39,647 nt of DNA from CAYSQW01 sp964433135 (lineage in GTDB: Bacteria; Acidobacteriota; Aminicenantia; Aminicenantales; Aminicenantaceae), in assembly GCA_964433135.1 (NCBI GenBank), contig CAYSQW010000032.1:1-39647 (forward strand). The letters are read 5' to 3'. Made by a program: the position numbers and the translations under genes. Of this stretch, positions 32,572-39,647 are shown in pieces. Every line of letters begins with the position of its first letter. Positions within the stretch are counted from its first letter, which is position 1. The notes beneath the pieces were generated by a model that saw nothing but the letters and a program-made list of their open reading frames with translations, had not been told where the DNA came from and made no database searches.

Positions 32572-35313
32572 CTACTCGACCATTTTCCGGAACCGAGGAT
32601 GCTCTCGCAGTTTATCCCAGGCCGGATCCAGCCGGAGTTGGGGGATAGAGATGATATGCCAGAGATATTCCGCATGGGGTATGTCGAGCAGCCGTTCGAT
32701 CAGGTCGAGCGCTTTGTCCGGTTCGTCGAGTTGCGTATGGATGCGGGCCAGATTCAAGAGGTAGATCGGTCCCTGAGCGGCGTCCCGCTCCACGGGATGA
32801 AGCTCCACGGCACGCTCGCCTTCCCGTATTGCGTCATCGGCGCGTCCCAGGTAGGCGTAGGCCAGTCCGAGGGTGGCATGGAAGCGGGGATCCTGGGCCT
32901 GTGCCGTCACGGCGGTTTCCAAAAGCGAACGGGCGGCATCGGCGTAAGGGGCTGCCCGCACGCGTTCCCCCCGGGCGGTAAGGATCTCGGCAATAACCAG
33001 ATCCTTGAGAAACAGAAAGTGCTGGCCTTCGTAGTAATGGTAATCCAGCGCTTCCAGGCGTTCGAGCACGCTGTCATAGTCTTTGTCCAGCATATCGAGG
33101 GTAAGGCCCATGTAGTCCTTGAGCTGGTGTGAAGGCAGAGCTTCCCACAGCGTGCGTGCGGCGGTGATATCTCCGTCCTTTTGGATGCGGATGGTGATCT
33201 TGCCCAGTTGAGCAGGGAGATGATCGGGATGGATCTCAAGCACGCGGTCAAAATAAGCTTCGGCCGATTCGAATCGGTGCAGGCTCAGACAGGCGCCGCC
33301 GAGTTCGTAAATGATCTGGGTGTCGCGTGGATTGATGCGGACCGCGCGTTCCAACGTGTCCACGCATTCCTGCCATTTTCCCTGCCGCCGCTGGATGTAA
33401 CCGAGCACTTGAGGATCGATATTAGGACGGACTTTCTGGACCGCCTCGAATATTTCCGCGGCCCTGGCATAGTCGGACAGACACCAGTAGTGATAGAAAG
33501 CGGATGCCCAATGAGCTTCCGGAAAATCCGGATCGATCTCCAGCGCCCTGTTGACGGCGGTTCGGGACCGCGCCCGCCGCTCTTCGCTGCGGTCGACGGA
33601 GAAAAAATAAAGCCGGGAATGAAGGTACGATTGGCGGACGTAGGCGAGGGCGAAATCCGGATCGAGCTCCGTGGCTCTTTCCAGCAGGGAAATGGCGAGA
33701 TCGAATTCCCGGTTGTCAAGGTAGGCCCAGCCGTTTTCTTCGTGTTCACGGCCTTGAAGATAGAAATCATAGGCTTCCAGGTTTTCGGTCGGAGCCGTGT
33801 TCAGAGCCTGTCTTTCCGGTTCCAGAACGGTGAGGTCGAGTCGGCGGGCGACCTCCTCGGCGATATCGGTTTGTACGGCAAAAATATCCGAGATGATCCG
33901 GTCATAACTTTCGGACCAGATGTGGGTGTCGTCCGAAACGCGGACAAGCTGCGTGTTGACACGGACGCGGCCGTTTCCTTCCGGATTCCGGCTCCAGCGA
34001 ACGCTTCCTTCCAGTACGAAATCGACATTCAATTCTTCGGCGATCCGGCGGATCGATTTTGTCGTTTCCTTGTATTGAACCGTACTTGTCCGGGAAATAA
34101 CCCCCAATCTGGCCAGCGCGGCAAGCCGATTCGTGATTTCATCCGTGATGCCGTCGGCAAAATATTCATCTTCCTGCGCTCCCAGGTTTTCGAAGGGAAG
34201 CACCGCAAGCATGGTCCTATCATTGGATTCGATCGCTTTGGGTTTGAGGACGGTCAGGTAGATGAAACCGGCAAAAAGCACCGCCAGCAGCCCGCCAAGA
34301 ATCAGCAGCAAAGTTCTTGAAGCTCCGGGCTTGCGATCGACCGGAGAAGGTTGTGAAGCGAAGGACGATTCCCCCGAGCGGGCTTGCGCCGGAGGGAGAG
34401 AAGCCAGGGCGTCCAGAATTTGGTCGGCGTTTTGGAATCGATCACGCTTGTACTTTTCCAGGCATTTCAGGACGATGGCGTTGAGTGCATCCGGGATCTG
34501 AGGATTGAGCGATCGAGGATCCAGGGGCGTTTCCTCCTTGTGCTTGACGGCGATGCTGATGGGAGTGTGGCCCTCGAACGGCTGTTTCCCTGTGAGCATC
34601 TCGTAGAGAACCACTCCCAGAGAATAAATGTCCGACCGCTGATCGGCGCTTTCTCCCTCCACCTGTTCGGGAGCCATGTATTCGGGCGTTCCGATCATCA
34701 GGCCTTCCTCGGTTTCTTCATCGGTAAGGGATCGCGCGATGCCGAAATCCATGACGCGCGCGTTCCCGTCATCGTCGATCATGATATTGCTGGGTTTCAG
34801 ATCCCGATGAATGACGCCGAGCCGGTGGGCTTCGGCCAGCCCTTCGCAAATCTGGCGGGCGATGCGCACCGTGGTGGCGGCGGACAGCTGACCCGACTGC
34901 CGGATGAAACTTTTAAGGTTTTCTCCGTGGACGTACTCCATCGTGATATATGCCGTCGTGTCGTCACGATTGAGGTCGAACATCTGGCACACATATTTAT
35001 GTCTGATCTTACGGGCGTACTTGAGTTCGTTTCTAAAACGTTCGACGGTTTTCGGATTGGAGGAGATTTCCGGTTTGAGAAGCTTGATGGCGATCTTTTC
35101 CCTCAGCTCCGAATCAACGGCCTTGTATACCCGGCCCATTCCGCCCCGCCCGATTTCCTCTATGATCCGGAAGCGGGATGCAAAAAAGGATCCGGTCGAA
35201 AGCCCGCCGCCGGGCGCGGGGGGATTTTCGGGGCTTTCCGTGAGTCGTGTGCCGCATTCATTGCAGAACCGCTGAGAGTCGGAATTGTCCGAGAGGCATT
35301 TAGGGCATTTCAT
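32572..35313 (-). CDS. Transmembrane Ser/Thr protein kinase with zinc ribbon, TolB-like domain and TPRs
   Basis: The 913-residue receptor kinase starts with a C4 zinc ribbon (C3, C6, C17, C20). The Hanks-type kinase domain follows: glycine loop EIGRGGMGRVYKA, lysine K77, catalytic HRDLKPSN (D171), DFG at 189-191 and APE near 214. A single membrane helix spans about 333-355. Outside lies a TolB-like N-domain as in adenylate-cyclase/CadC-type proteins (VLPFENLGAQEDEYFADGITDEI, VLEGSVRW, DTHIWSESYDR), then about eight TPR units to the end. Active-site residues are intact. ATG at 35313 follows GGGGGAA; a 14-codon extension to 35355 is unlikely. It is transcribed alone, and its substrates are not indicated. 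Confidence 0.93.
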   Translation of the reverse strand: MKCPKCLSDNSDSQRFCNECGTRLTESPENPPAPGGGLSTGSFFASRFRIIEEIGRGGMGRVYKAVDSELREKIAIKLLKPEISSNPKTVERFRNELKYARKIRHKYVCQMFDLNRDDTTAYITMEYVHGENLKSFIRQSGQLSAATTVRIARQICEGLAEAHRLGVIHRDLKPSNIMIDDDGNARVMDFGIARSLTDEETEEGLMIGTPEYMAPEQVEGESADQRSDIYSLGVVLYEMLTGKQPFEGHTPISIAVKHKEETPLDPRSLNPQIPDALNAIVLKCLEKYKRDRFQNADQILDALASLPPAQARSGESSFASQPSPVDRKPGASRTLLLILGGLLAVLFAGFIYLTVLKPKAIESNDRTMLAVLPFENLGAQEDEYFADGITDEITNRLAALARLGVISRTSTVQYKETTKSIRRIAEELNVDFVLEGSVRWSRNPEGNGRVRVNTQLVRVSDDTHIWSESYDRIISDIFAVQTDIAEEVARRLDLTVLEPERQALNTAPTENLEAYDFYLQGREHEENGWAYLDNREFDLAISLLERATELDPDFALAYVRQSYLHSRLYFFSVDRSEERRARSRTAVNRALEIDPDFPEAHWASAFYHYWCLSDYARAAEIFEAVQKVRPNIDPQVLGYIQRRQGKWQECVDTLERAVRINPRDTQIIYELGGACLSLHRFESAEAYFDRVLEIHPDHLPAQLGKITIRIQKDGDITAARTLWEALPSHQLKDYMGLTLDMLDKDYDSVLERLEALDYHYYEGQHFLFLKDLVIAEILTARGERVRAAPYADAARSLLETAVTAQAQDPRFHATLGLAYAYLGRADDAIREGERAVELHPVERDAAQGPIYLLNLARIHTQLDEPDKALDLIERLLDIPHAEYLWHIISIPQLRLDPAWDKLREHPRFRKMVE

Positions 35314-35345
35314 TGTCGGCGTTCCCCCATTATTATCACAAAAGG

Positions 35346-35374
35346 AGCATAGCAACTTCAGAGGGGGGAGTCAA
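35346..35374 (-). promoter_or_regulatory. Sigma70-type promoter for the receptor kinase
   Basis: On the minus strand, TTGACT (35369-35374), a 17-bp spacer and TATGCT (35346-35351) sit 32 bases before the ATG at 35313. Confidence 0.6.
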
Positions 35375-35590
35375 ATCGGCGGACCGGGTCGATTTAAGGA
35401 ATTTCCATGGGGATGTTCGAGTCGTTAATGCCGGCAGTGACAGAGATGCCGTCGCTTGTATTTCCAATGTATAAAATGTAGGATTGGGACATAAAGAGCG
35501 AAACATACAAAAGGGAGCTGCTATCCGCTGATTTTCAGGTGTCGAGATCTGTTGTGTTCTCAAAGTCAGGTTTTTTCGACGAGACCAGTG

Positions 35591-36793
35591 ATGAAAAAGG
35601 TTCATCTGCTGTTTCTGATGCTGTTGGCATTGTATTTCGGTGCGCTGTTGGCAGAAATTTATAAAAAGTGCAATGTCTATCAGTGGGACTTCAAGACCCA
35701 TTACTACGCCGCCGAGGTGGCTGAGGCTGGATTGGATTTTTATGACCGGCCGCTTCTGCGCCGTTTCGCTCGTTCTCCGGTTCAGCAGTACTACAGTTAT
35801 CCTCCGCTTTCGATCTGGTTTTACCGGATTTTTTCGCTGTTTAATTTCCGGACGGGTTATACGCTGTTTTTATTGATCAAATGCCTTGCGCTTGCGGGGC
35901 TGGTGATGCTTTGGCAAAAAACGTTCCTTCCCGAGCGAGGAAGAGTGTTTTTTTTCGCATTCATCTTATTTGCGTTCAATGGAGCCCTGATTGTTGATTT
36001 TACAGCCGGGAACATTTCTCTTCTCGAGCAGTTCCTGCTGTGGTGCGCGTTTTTCTTCTTTTTGAAGCGAAAGCCCTTTCCTTTCTGTGTGTTGGTTCTG
36101 CTTGCTGCCACATTCAAAATCATCCCTCTTTTTTTTCTGATCCTGCTTCCTCTTTCCTCCATGAAGAGAAAATATTTGTATTTCCTGGGTGCTTTCGCGG
36201 CTTGGGGCTTTCTGCAAGGTGTTTCCTATCTTATGGATCCGTTGCTTTTCGGAGAATTTCTGAAGATCTTTCGCGGCATGGTCAAGGAATGGAGGGGGAT
36301 CACGAATCCCTCGACTTATGTCCTCCTCAATAATATCGCTGCCGGGCTGCGGGAGAAAACCGGTATCACGCTTCCGCCGATCGTGCTGCCGGTTATTTTC
36401 GGGATGATCGTCTCCGTTATCCTGATGATAAGCTGGGCTGCGTACCGCCGGCTTCGAAGCCGGCCGGAGGCGCAGCGAGACCGACTCCTTATATTCCTCG
36501 CCTGTCTGGTTTATGCCCTCATCCTTCCCCGGTTCAAGGACTATTCCTACACGCTGCTGCTGGTTCCGGCTTTTTACTGCCTGATTGAACTGACTTCACA
36601 AAAAGGCCCGGCCTTCTTTTTTATGCTGATGGTGCTTACCATTCCCGGCCATGCGAATGCCCCCGGATCTGAAGTTGCCAGTCGATTCCTGTGGAACTTC
36701 TATCCCTTGTTCCTTGCTTACCTGATCTGGGCGCTGTTTTTGATTGAGATATTCAAAAACAGCGGTTCTCGCCCTTTAATGCGGTCGAGATGA
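35591..36793 (+). CDS. GT87/DUF2029-type polytopic membrane protein, putative mannosyltransferase
   Basis: The 400-residue protein has about ten hydrophobic helices. Its first extracytoplasmic loop reads YQWDFKTHYYAAEVAEAGLDFYD, matching the DF-x-x-YY-type loop of GT87 polyprenyl-phosphate-dependent glycosyltransferases; the aspartate there is the expected catalytic residue. A later NPSTYVLLNNIAAGL segment and a positively charged loop (RRLRSRPEAQRDR) also fit. It would add a sugar to an envelope lipid or glycan, with unknown acceptor. ATG at 35591 gives a normal signal-anchor start; an upstream ATG at 35552 would add a polar 13-residue segment. The stop overlaps the first ATG of the S9-peptidase remnant. 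Confidence 0.72.
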   Translation: MKKVHLLFLMLLALYFGALLAEIYKKCNVYQWDFKTHYYAAEVAEAGLDFYDRPLLRRFARSPVQQYYSYPPLSIWFYRIFSLFNFRTGYTLFLLIKCLALAGLVMLWQKTFLPERGRVFFFAFILFAFNGALIVDFTAGNISLLEQFLLWCAFFFFLKRKPFPFCVLVLLAATFKIIPLFFLILLPLSSMKRKYLYFLGAFAAWGFLQGVSYLMDPLLFGEFLKIFRGMVKEWRGITNPSTYVLLNNIAAGLREKTGITLPPIVLPVIFGMIVSVILMISWAAYRRLRSRPEAQRDRLLIFLACLVYALILPRFKDYSYTLLLVPAFYCLIELTSQKGPAFFFMLMVLTIPGHANAPGSEVASRFLWNFYPLFLAYLIWALFLIEIFKNSGSRPLMRSR

Positions 36794-37029
36794 TTGCCAT
36801 GCAGATGTTGATCATGGAGAGGGAAAAGGACTGGAACGTGCCTATCCTTGATTCGGAACGGCTGTATCAGATGCTGTGCCTCTTGGTGCGGACCATGCCG
36901 TTGGTGGTCTACCCGGGGGAGAATCATGGCATCCGCCGGCCTTCCTTGCAGAAGGACCGCTGTCGGCGCCATCATCGCGGGTATGACGTCCGTGTCAATG
37001 CAACGACTGTCGGTGGTGGGGAAGAGTAA
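36790..37029 (+). pseudogene. C-terminal fragment of an S9 prolyl-oligopeptidase-type peptidase
   Basis: The 79 encoded residues contain MEREKDWNVPILDSERLYQ and LVVYPGENHGIRRPS. This corresponds to the end of S9 alpha/beta-hydrolase peptidases, where the motif is usually LIMHGEKDWNVP...VYPGE-x-HG, with the catalytic histidine in NHGI. Everything upstream (propeller domain and catalytic serine) is missing, and the tail after QKDR is diverged. It is therefore a deletion remnant and not a working gene. It lies between the GT87-like and M24 genes and suggests that a peptidase gene was once present here. Confidence 0.65.
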
Positions 37030-37087
37030 ACAGACCGGATCTTGACGACGCCGTATTCCTATAATATATAAGGGACGGGAGGTGTCC

Positions 37088-38494
37088 ATGCCGATTTCGC
37101 GTCGAAAATTCATGCAAAATATGGGTCTGGGACTGGCCGCCGCGGGCATGGCGGGGGGTGAGCTGGCCTGTATTCCGGAATCCGGAGAAAGCGCTTCGGA
37201 GAAGCTTCTGGTCGATAATCCCGCCCAACCCGAGCCTGCGGCTCTTGGGTATGATCGGCTTCCCCTGAGCTGGTACCGGACAGCGGCCGAAAAGCTGCGG
37301 GATCGGGCGGCCGCCGACGGAGTGGATGCCGTTCTGCTGGGAAGCGATCCCAACCTGGTCTATTTTACCGGCTGTTTTCGCGGCAGCGGGGAGCGATCCA
37401 CCTGGGCCCTTTTCCCGGTGGGTGAAAAAGATTCGGTCTACTGGTATTCCCCCGCGATAGACCGGGATCTTATCACGTCATGGTGGTGCACGGAAAACGA
37501 ATCTTATTTCTGTTATCCGCATGCCGCCGGCGGATTTCCGAACCGGGGGCAAGCGTCTCCGGGTCCCCGGGTGGATCTTTGGGAATGGGTATTGGAAGGT
37601 TTGAAGAAACGGGGATTCGTCGTCGGCGTCATCGGAGTCGACACGGAGCTGTCTCCGTCCCGGATGAAGACCTTCCGGCGCATTCTGCCGCGGGCCGAAG
37701 TCATGGATATCAGTGCCATATGCCTCAAAATGCGGATGATCAAAACTCCGGAGGAGATCGCGCTGACCCAACGGGCTTACCGATATTTCGACAAGATCCA
37801 CGCGTTCGCCCGGGACTATATCCTGGAGCGCGGGACCGATGCCACGGATTTCGAGATCGGCCAGGCACTGCAGACCTACGGCATCAATCTCATGATGAAA
37901 GATGTCCGGCGGGACGGACGTCCGCACAGCGCCGTCGGAATGGATGTGACCGCCCGGTATGTCCGGACCGGGGTGGCGACGGCCTATCCTCATCCTAATC
38001 AGTTTTTCTACAATCGGGTTCGTAAAGGAGATGCTCTCTATGTCAATACCGATATCCGCCTGGGCGGTTACGGCGGGGAATGCTATCGGAATTACCAGAT
38101 CGCTCCCTGGACGCCCGAACAGGAGAAGATGTGGCGGGTGGTCGCCGAGTGCGTGCAGATCCAGGTCGAGGAATCCCGTCCCGGAGCCCTTTGCTGCGAC
38201 ATTGCCGCCAAGATTCATCAAAATCAGGTAAGCAGTGGATTGGCGGAATGCATCTATCACCGTCCCGCTCATGGAGCCGGACAGAATTTCGAAGGGCATC
38301 AACCGCCCTTCATTGCTCTCGGGGATCATACCGCATTGGAAGCCGGCATGATGTTCAGCGTGGAGCCGGGATTGTATGATGCCGCCCGTGGTTTCGGGAT
38401 AAATCCCAGTGACTGTCTCCTGGTCACCGAATCCGGATCCGTCCTCCTCAGCCGGGTGCCGTATTCGACGGAATGGAGTTTTCTCACCCTCTGA
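37088..38494 (+). CDS. Tat-exported M24-fold protein (Xaa-Pro aminopeptidase/creatinase-like)
   Basis: The 468-residue protein begins with a twin-arginine signal (SRRKFMQN followed by an Ala/Gly-rich core). C28 may be lipidated, although the box before it is not canonical. Residues about 55-195 match the creatinase N-domain, and about 215-465 the pita-bread M24 domain. Of the five metal ligands of Xaa-Pro aminopeptidases, D322, H395 and E426 have counterparts. The second Asp is replaced by Glu (GGYGGECYR), and the final Glu of the IED motif is absent (GINPSDC). It may use an altered metal site, be metal-free like creatinase, or be inactive. ATG 37088 follows GGGAGG; GTG 37082 is possible. Confidence 0.82.
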   Translation: MPISRRKFMQNMGLGLAAAGMAGGELACIPESGESASEKLLVDNPAQPEPAALGYDRLPLSWYRTAAEKLRDRAAADGVDAVLLGSDPNLVYFTGCFRGSGERSTWALFPVGEKDSVYWYSPAIDRDLITSWWCTENESYFCYPHAAGGFPNRGQASPGPRVDLWEWVLEGLKKRGFVVGVIGVDTELSPSRMKTFRRILPRAEVMDISAICLKMRMIKTPEEIALTQRAYRYFDKIHAFARDYILERGTDATDFEIGQALQTYGINLMMKDVRRDGRPHSAVGMDVTARYVRTGVATAYPHPNQFFYNRVRKGDALYVNTDIRLGGYGGECYRNYQIAPWTPEQEKMWRVVAECVQIQVEESRPGALCCDIAAKIHQNQVSSGLAECIYHRPAHGAGQNFEGHQPPFIALGDHTALEAGMMFSVEPGLYDAARGFGINPSDCLLVTESGSVLLSRVPYSTEWSFLTL

Positions 38495-38521
38495 AACGCG
38501 CCCGGAACGGCGATCCCCCGG

Positions 38522-38550
38522 TTGACAGGTTGAGGGAATCAAAATATAAT
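38522..38550 (+). promoter_or_regulatory. Perfect consensus promoter for ssrA
   Basis: TTGACA (38522-38527), a 17-bp spacer and TATAAT (38545-38550) match both sigma70 boxes fully. The mature tmRNA starts 14 bases after the -10 box. This is the strongest promoter in the window. Confidence 0.9.
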
Positions 38551-38564
38551 GAAATCGACCTACT

Positions 38565-38916
38565 GGGGGCGAACTGGATTCGACGGAGATAATGAGACAC
38601 AGGTCGCATGTCGAGGCTCCATCTCCTCGCTAAAAACGGGTGGACAAAAAGTAAGTGCAGAACCTATGCAACTTGCTGCCTAGTTATTAGGCATGCCGTT
38701 TCTTCTGTGTTTTCCTGCGGTGCAGGGGAAGCGTCGTTCAGCAGGATAGCGATTCGGATTCGCGCGGAGTTCGGAGAGCGAAACAACATCCGGGCTGGTC
38801 TCGCGGCATCTTGCCTCTTCAGAAGCCGCGCGGCGAGATTAAGGAAGAGGATAAGCATGTAGTGACCTCATGTTGAATGTCTTCGGACGCGGGTTCGATT
38901 CCCGCCGCCTCCACCA
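38565..38916 (+). ncRNA. ssrA: Transfer-messenger RNA (tmRNA)
   Basis: tmRNA frees stalled ribosomes and tags the incomplete protein for proteolysis. The 5' end GGGGGCGAACTGGATTCGACGG and 3' end with TTCGATT T loop and encoded CCA are diagnostic; GGGGGCG pairs with CGCCTCC to make the acceptor arm. The likely resume codon is GCA at 38657, after GTAAGT, and the tag frame reads AEPMQLAA before TAG 38681-38683. It ends in the LAA degron expected for ClpXP, but is short and lacks the usual ANDE-type start. A hairpin over the stop (GCCTA/TAGGC) fits the usual layout. The length is 352 bases. Confidence 0.96.
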
Positions 38917-38946
38917 TGGAGATTAAGAAAAAGGATTTCGGCTAGC

Positions 38947-39647
38947 GTGGTAAAGAAAAACCTGCTTTTCATTTTAATCTTGTGTGCGCTGTTTCTTCCG
39001 GGTTTCGGACAACCACAGACCAGCTTGAAAATTTCCGTCGATGATCAGGAGGACTTGAGCCGGCTGTTGGTAGAATCGAGTTTCCCGCTTCAGTCCACCC
39101 TTGAAAAAAACGGGCCTTATCTTGTGATCAAGATCCGGACCGAAGAGGAAGATTATCTGGTCCAGCGTAATTCTTTCAGAAGTCCGCGCATTCAGAACCT
39201 CGGCTGGTCCAAGGGAGCGGATAACTGTATTCTAACCGTTAAGATATCGGATCCCGATTTCCGTTACGAGTATGAGACGCGCGAGGATCCCCATCAGTTG
39301 ATCATCGAGATTCGGTTGATCAAGGAAATGCTCCAGCTTGATAATCCCGCAAATGAAGTCCGGCGTGCGCCGGAACCGAAATCGAGACCGCGAAAGGACA
39401 CGGATTCCCCCGAAGGAAATCGTTCTTCCGGAGAACCCGCCGGAGCGGCTTCTGAGGGGCTTCGGACCATCGTGATCGATCCGGGGCATGGAGGCCTGGA
39501 AGTCGGCGCCAAGGGAAAATTCGGCGCTTTGGAGAAGGACATCACGCTGGATATCGCACTGAGACTGCGCAGCATCATCGAAAAGAACCTTGCCTACCGG
39601 GTGGTGCTCACCCGTGATAGGGATATAGATGTTTCGCTGGAGAATCG
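38947..39647 (+). CDS. N-acetylmuramoyl-L-alanine amidase (Amidase_3), 3' end outside the window
   Basis: The enzyme cleaves the amide bond between MurNAc and the stem peptide, mainly for daughter-cell separation. The visible 233 residues start with a signal peptide (LLFILILCALFLPGFG). They continue with a beta-rich AMIN-like domain (about 25-135, which in related proteins targets peptidoglycan or the septum), a proline/charged linker, and the beginning of the catalytic domain: IVIDPGHGGLEVGAKG with the first zinc histidine, and EKDITLDIALRL with the zinc glutamate. The second half of the active site is beyond the window. GTG at 38947 is the best start; AAGGA lies about eleven bases upstream. 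It follows tmRNA by 30 bases and may be read from its promoter. Confidence 0.9.
   Translation, partial: MVKKNLLFILILCALFLPGFGQPQTSLKISVDDQEDLSRLLVESSFPLQSTLEKNGPYLVIKIRTEEEDYLVQRNSFRSPRIQNLGWSKGADNCILTVKISDPDFRYEYETREDPHQLIIEIRLIKEMLQLDNPANEVRRAPEPKSRPRKDTDSPEGNRSSGEPAGAASEGLRTIVIDPGHGGLEVGAKGKFGALEKDITLDIALRLRSIIEKNLAYRVVLTRDRDIDVSLEN

Noticed and set aside
33181..34320. 379-codon plus-strand frame antisense to the receptor kinase
   Set aside because: It lacks any motif and lies wholly within the TolB/TPR coding region, whose frame is unambiguous.
38608..38862. 84-codon frame within tmRNA
   Set aside because: The RNA ends and tag frame identify ssrA, so the frame is coincidental.
1..39647. 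CRISPR array, insertion sequences, integrase or prophage genes
   Set aside because: Both strands were read for regularly spaced repeats, transposase motifs and phage proteins; none was found.

Overview
The window looks like chromosomal DNA of a Gram-negative, Acidobacteriota-like bacterium, most plausibly a Candidatus Aminicenantes-type lineage. That placement is inference. It rests on a VWFA-related acidobacterial-type protein, a zinc-ribbon/Ser-Thr kinase/TolB/TPR receptor, paired MacB/FtsX-type permeases with a TolC partner, and a mitochondrial-type citrate synthase. Most transcription units have textbook signals: at least eight sigma70-like promoters with exactly 17-bp spacers, frequent AGGAGG ribosome sites and several hairpin-plus-T terminators.

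Left part (1-23.9 kb) is ordinary core genome. A plus-strand run carries rsfS (cut by the window edge), rlmH, a DksA/TraR-type regulator and a comF-like gene. Facing it on the minus strand are hsp20 and an operon of a stand-alone NAD-synthetase glutaminase subunit, nadE and rsmI. Next come a DUF4388/J-domain/TPR protein, ligA, an exported TPR protein and murB. A minus-strand set follows: murA, a HIT protein, a UPF0173 hydrolase, a YacP-like NYN protein and a Rossmann/DUF2520 protein. Then come homoserine dehydrogenase, citrate synthase, the lemA-htpX pair, and an overlapping TIGR04076/aldo-keto reductase/NhaC set. A lone PAS-domain gene precedes tRNA-Asp.

Middle part (24.0-30.6 kb) is accessory. 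A complete tRNA-Asp gene is followed by about 0.75 kb without a confident gene, then a tight tolC-macA-macB ATPase-permease-permease operon behind a sigma54-type -24/-12 promoter. Immediately after the operon lies a 49-bp direct repeat of the tRNA-Asp 3' half with one mismatch. The cluster is therefore bracketed like an integrated island, although no integrase is present.

Right part (30.6-39.6 kb) shows gene decay and envelope functions. It holds a VWA-type gene broken by a one-base frameshift in a T run and an in-frame TGA, a large transmembrane receptor kinase, a GT87-like membrane protein, a C-terminal scrap of an S9 prolyl oligopeptidase and a Tat-exported M24 homologue lacking two canonical metal ligands. 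tmRNA follows behind a perfect consensus promoter, and then the start of an N-acetylmuramoyl-L-alanine amidase that runs off the window.

No CRISPR array, insertion sequence, integrase or phage gene was seen. The best candidates for something new are the tRNA-bracketed sigma54-driven efflux cassette, the doubly interrupted VWA gene, the altered M24 protein and the DUF4388-J-TPR fusion.
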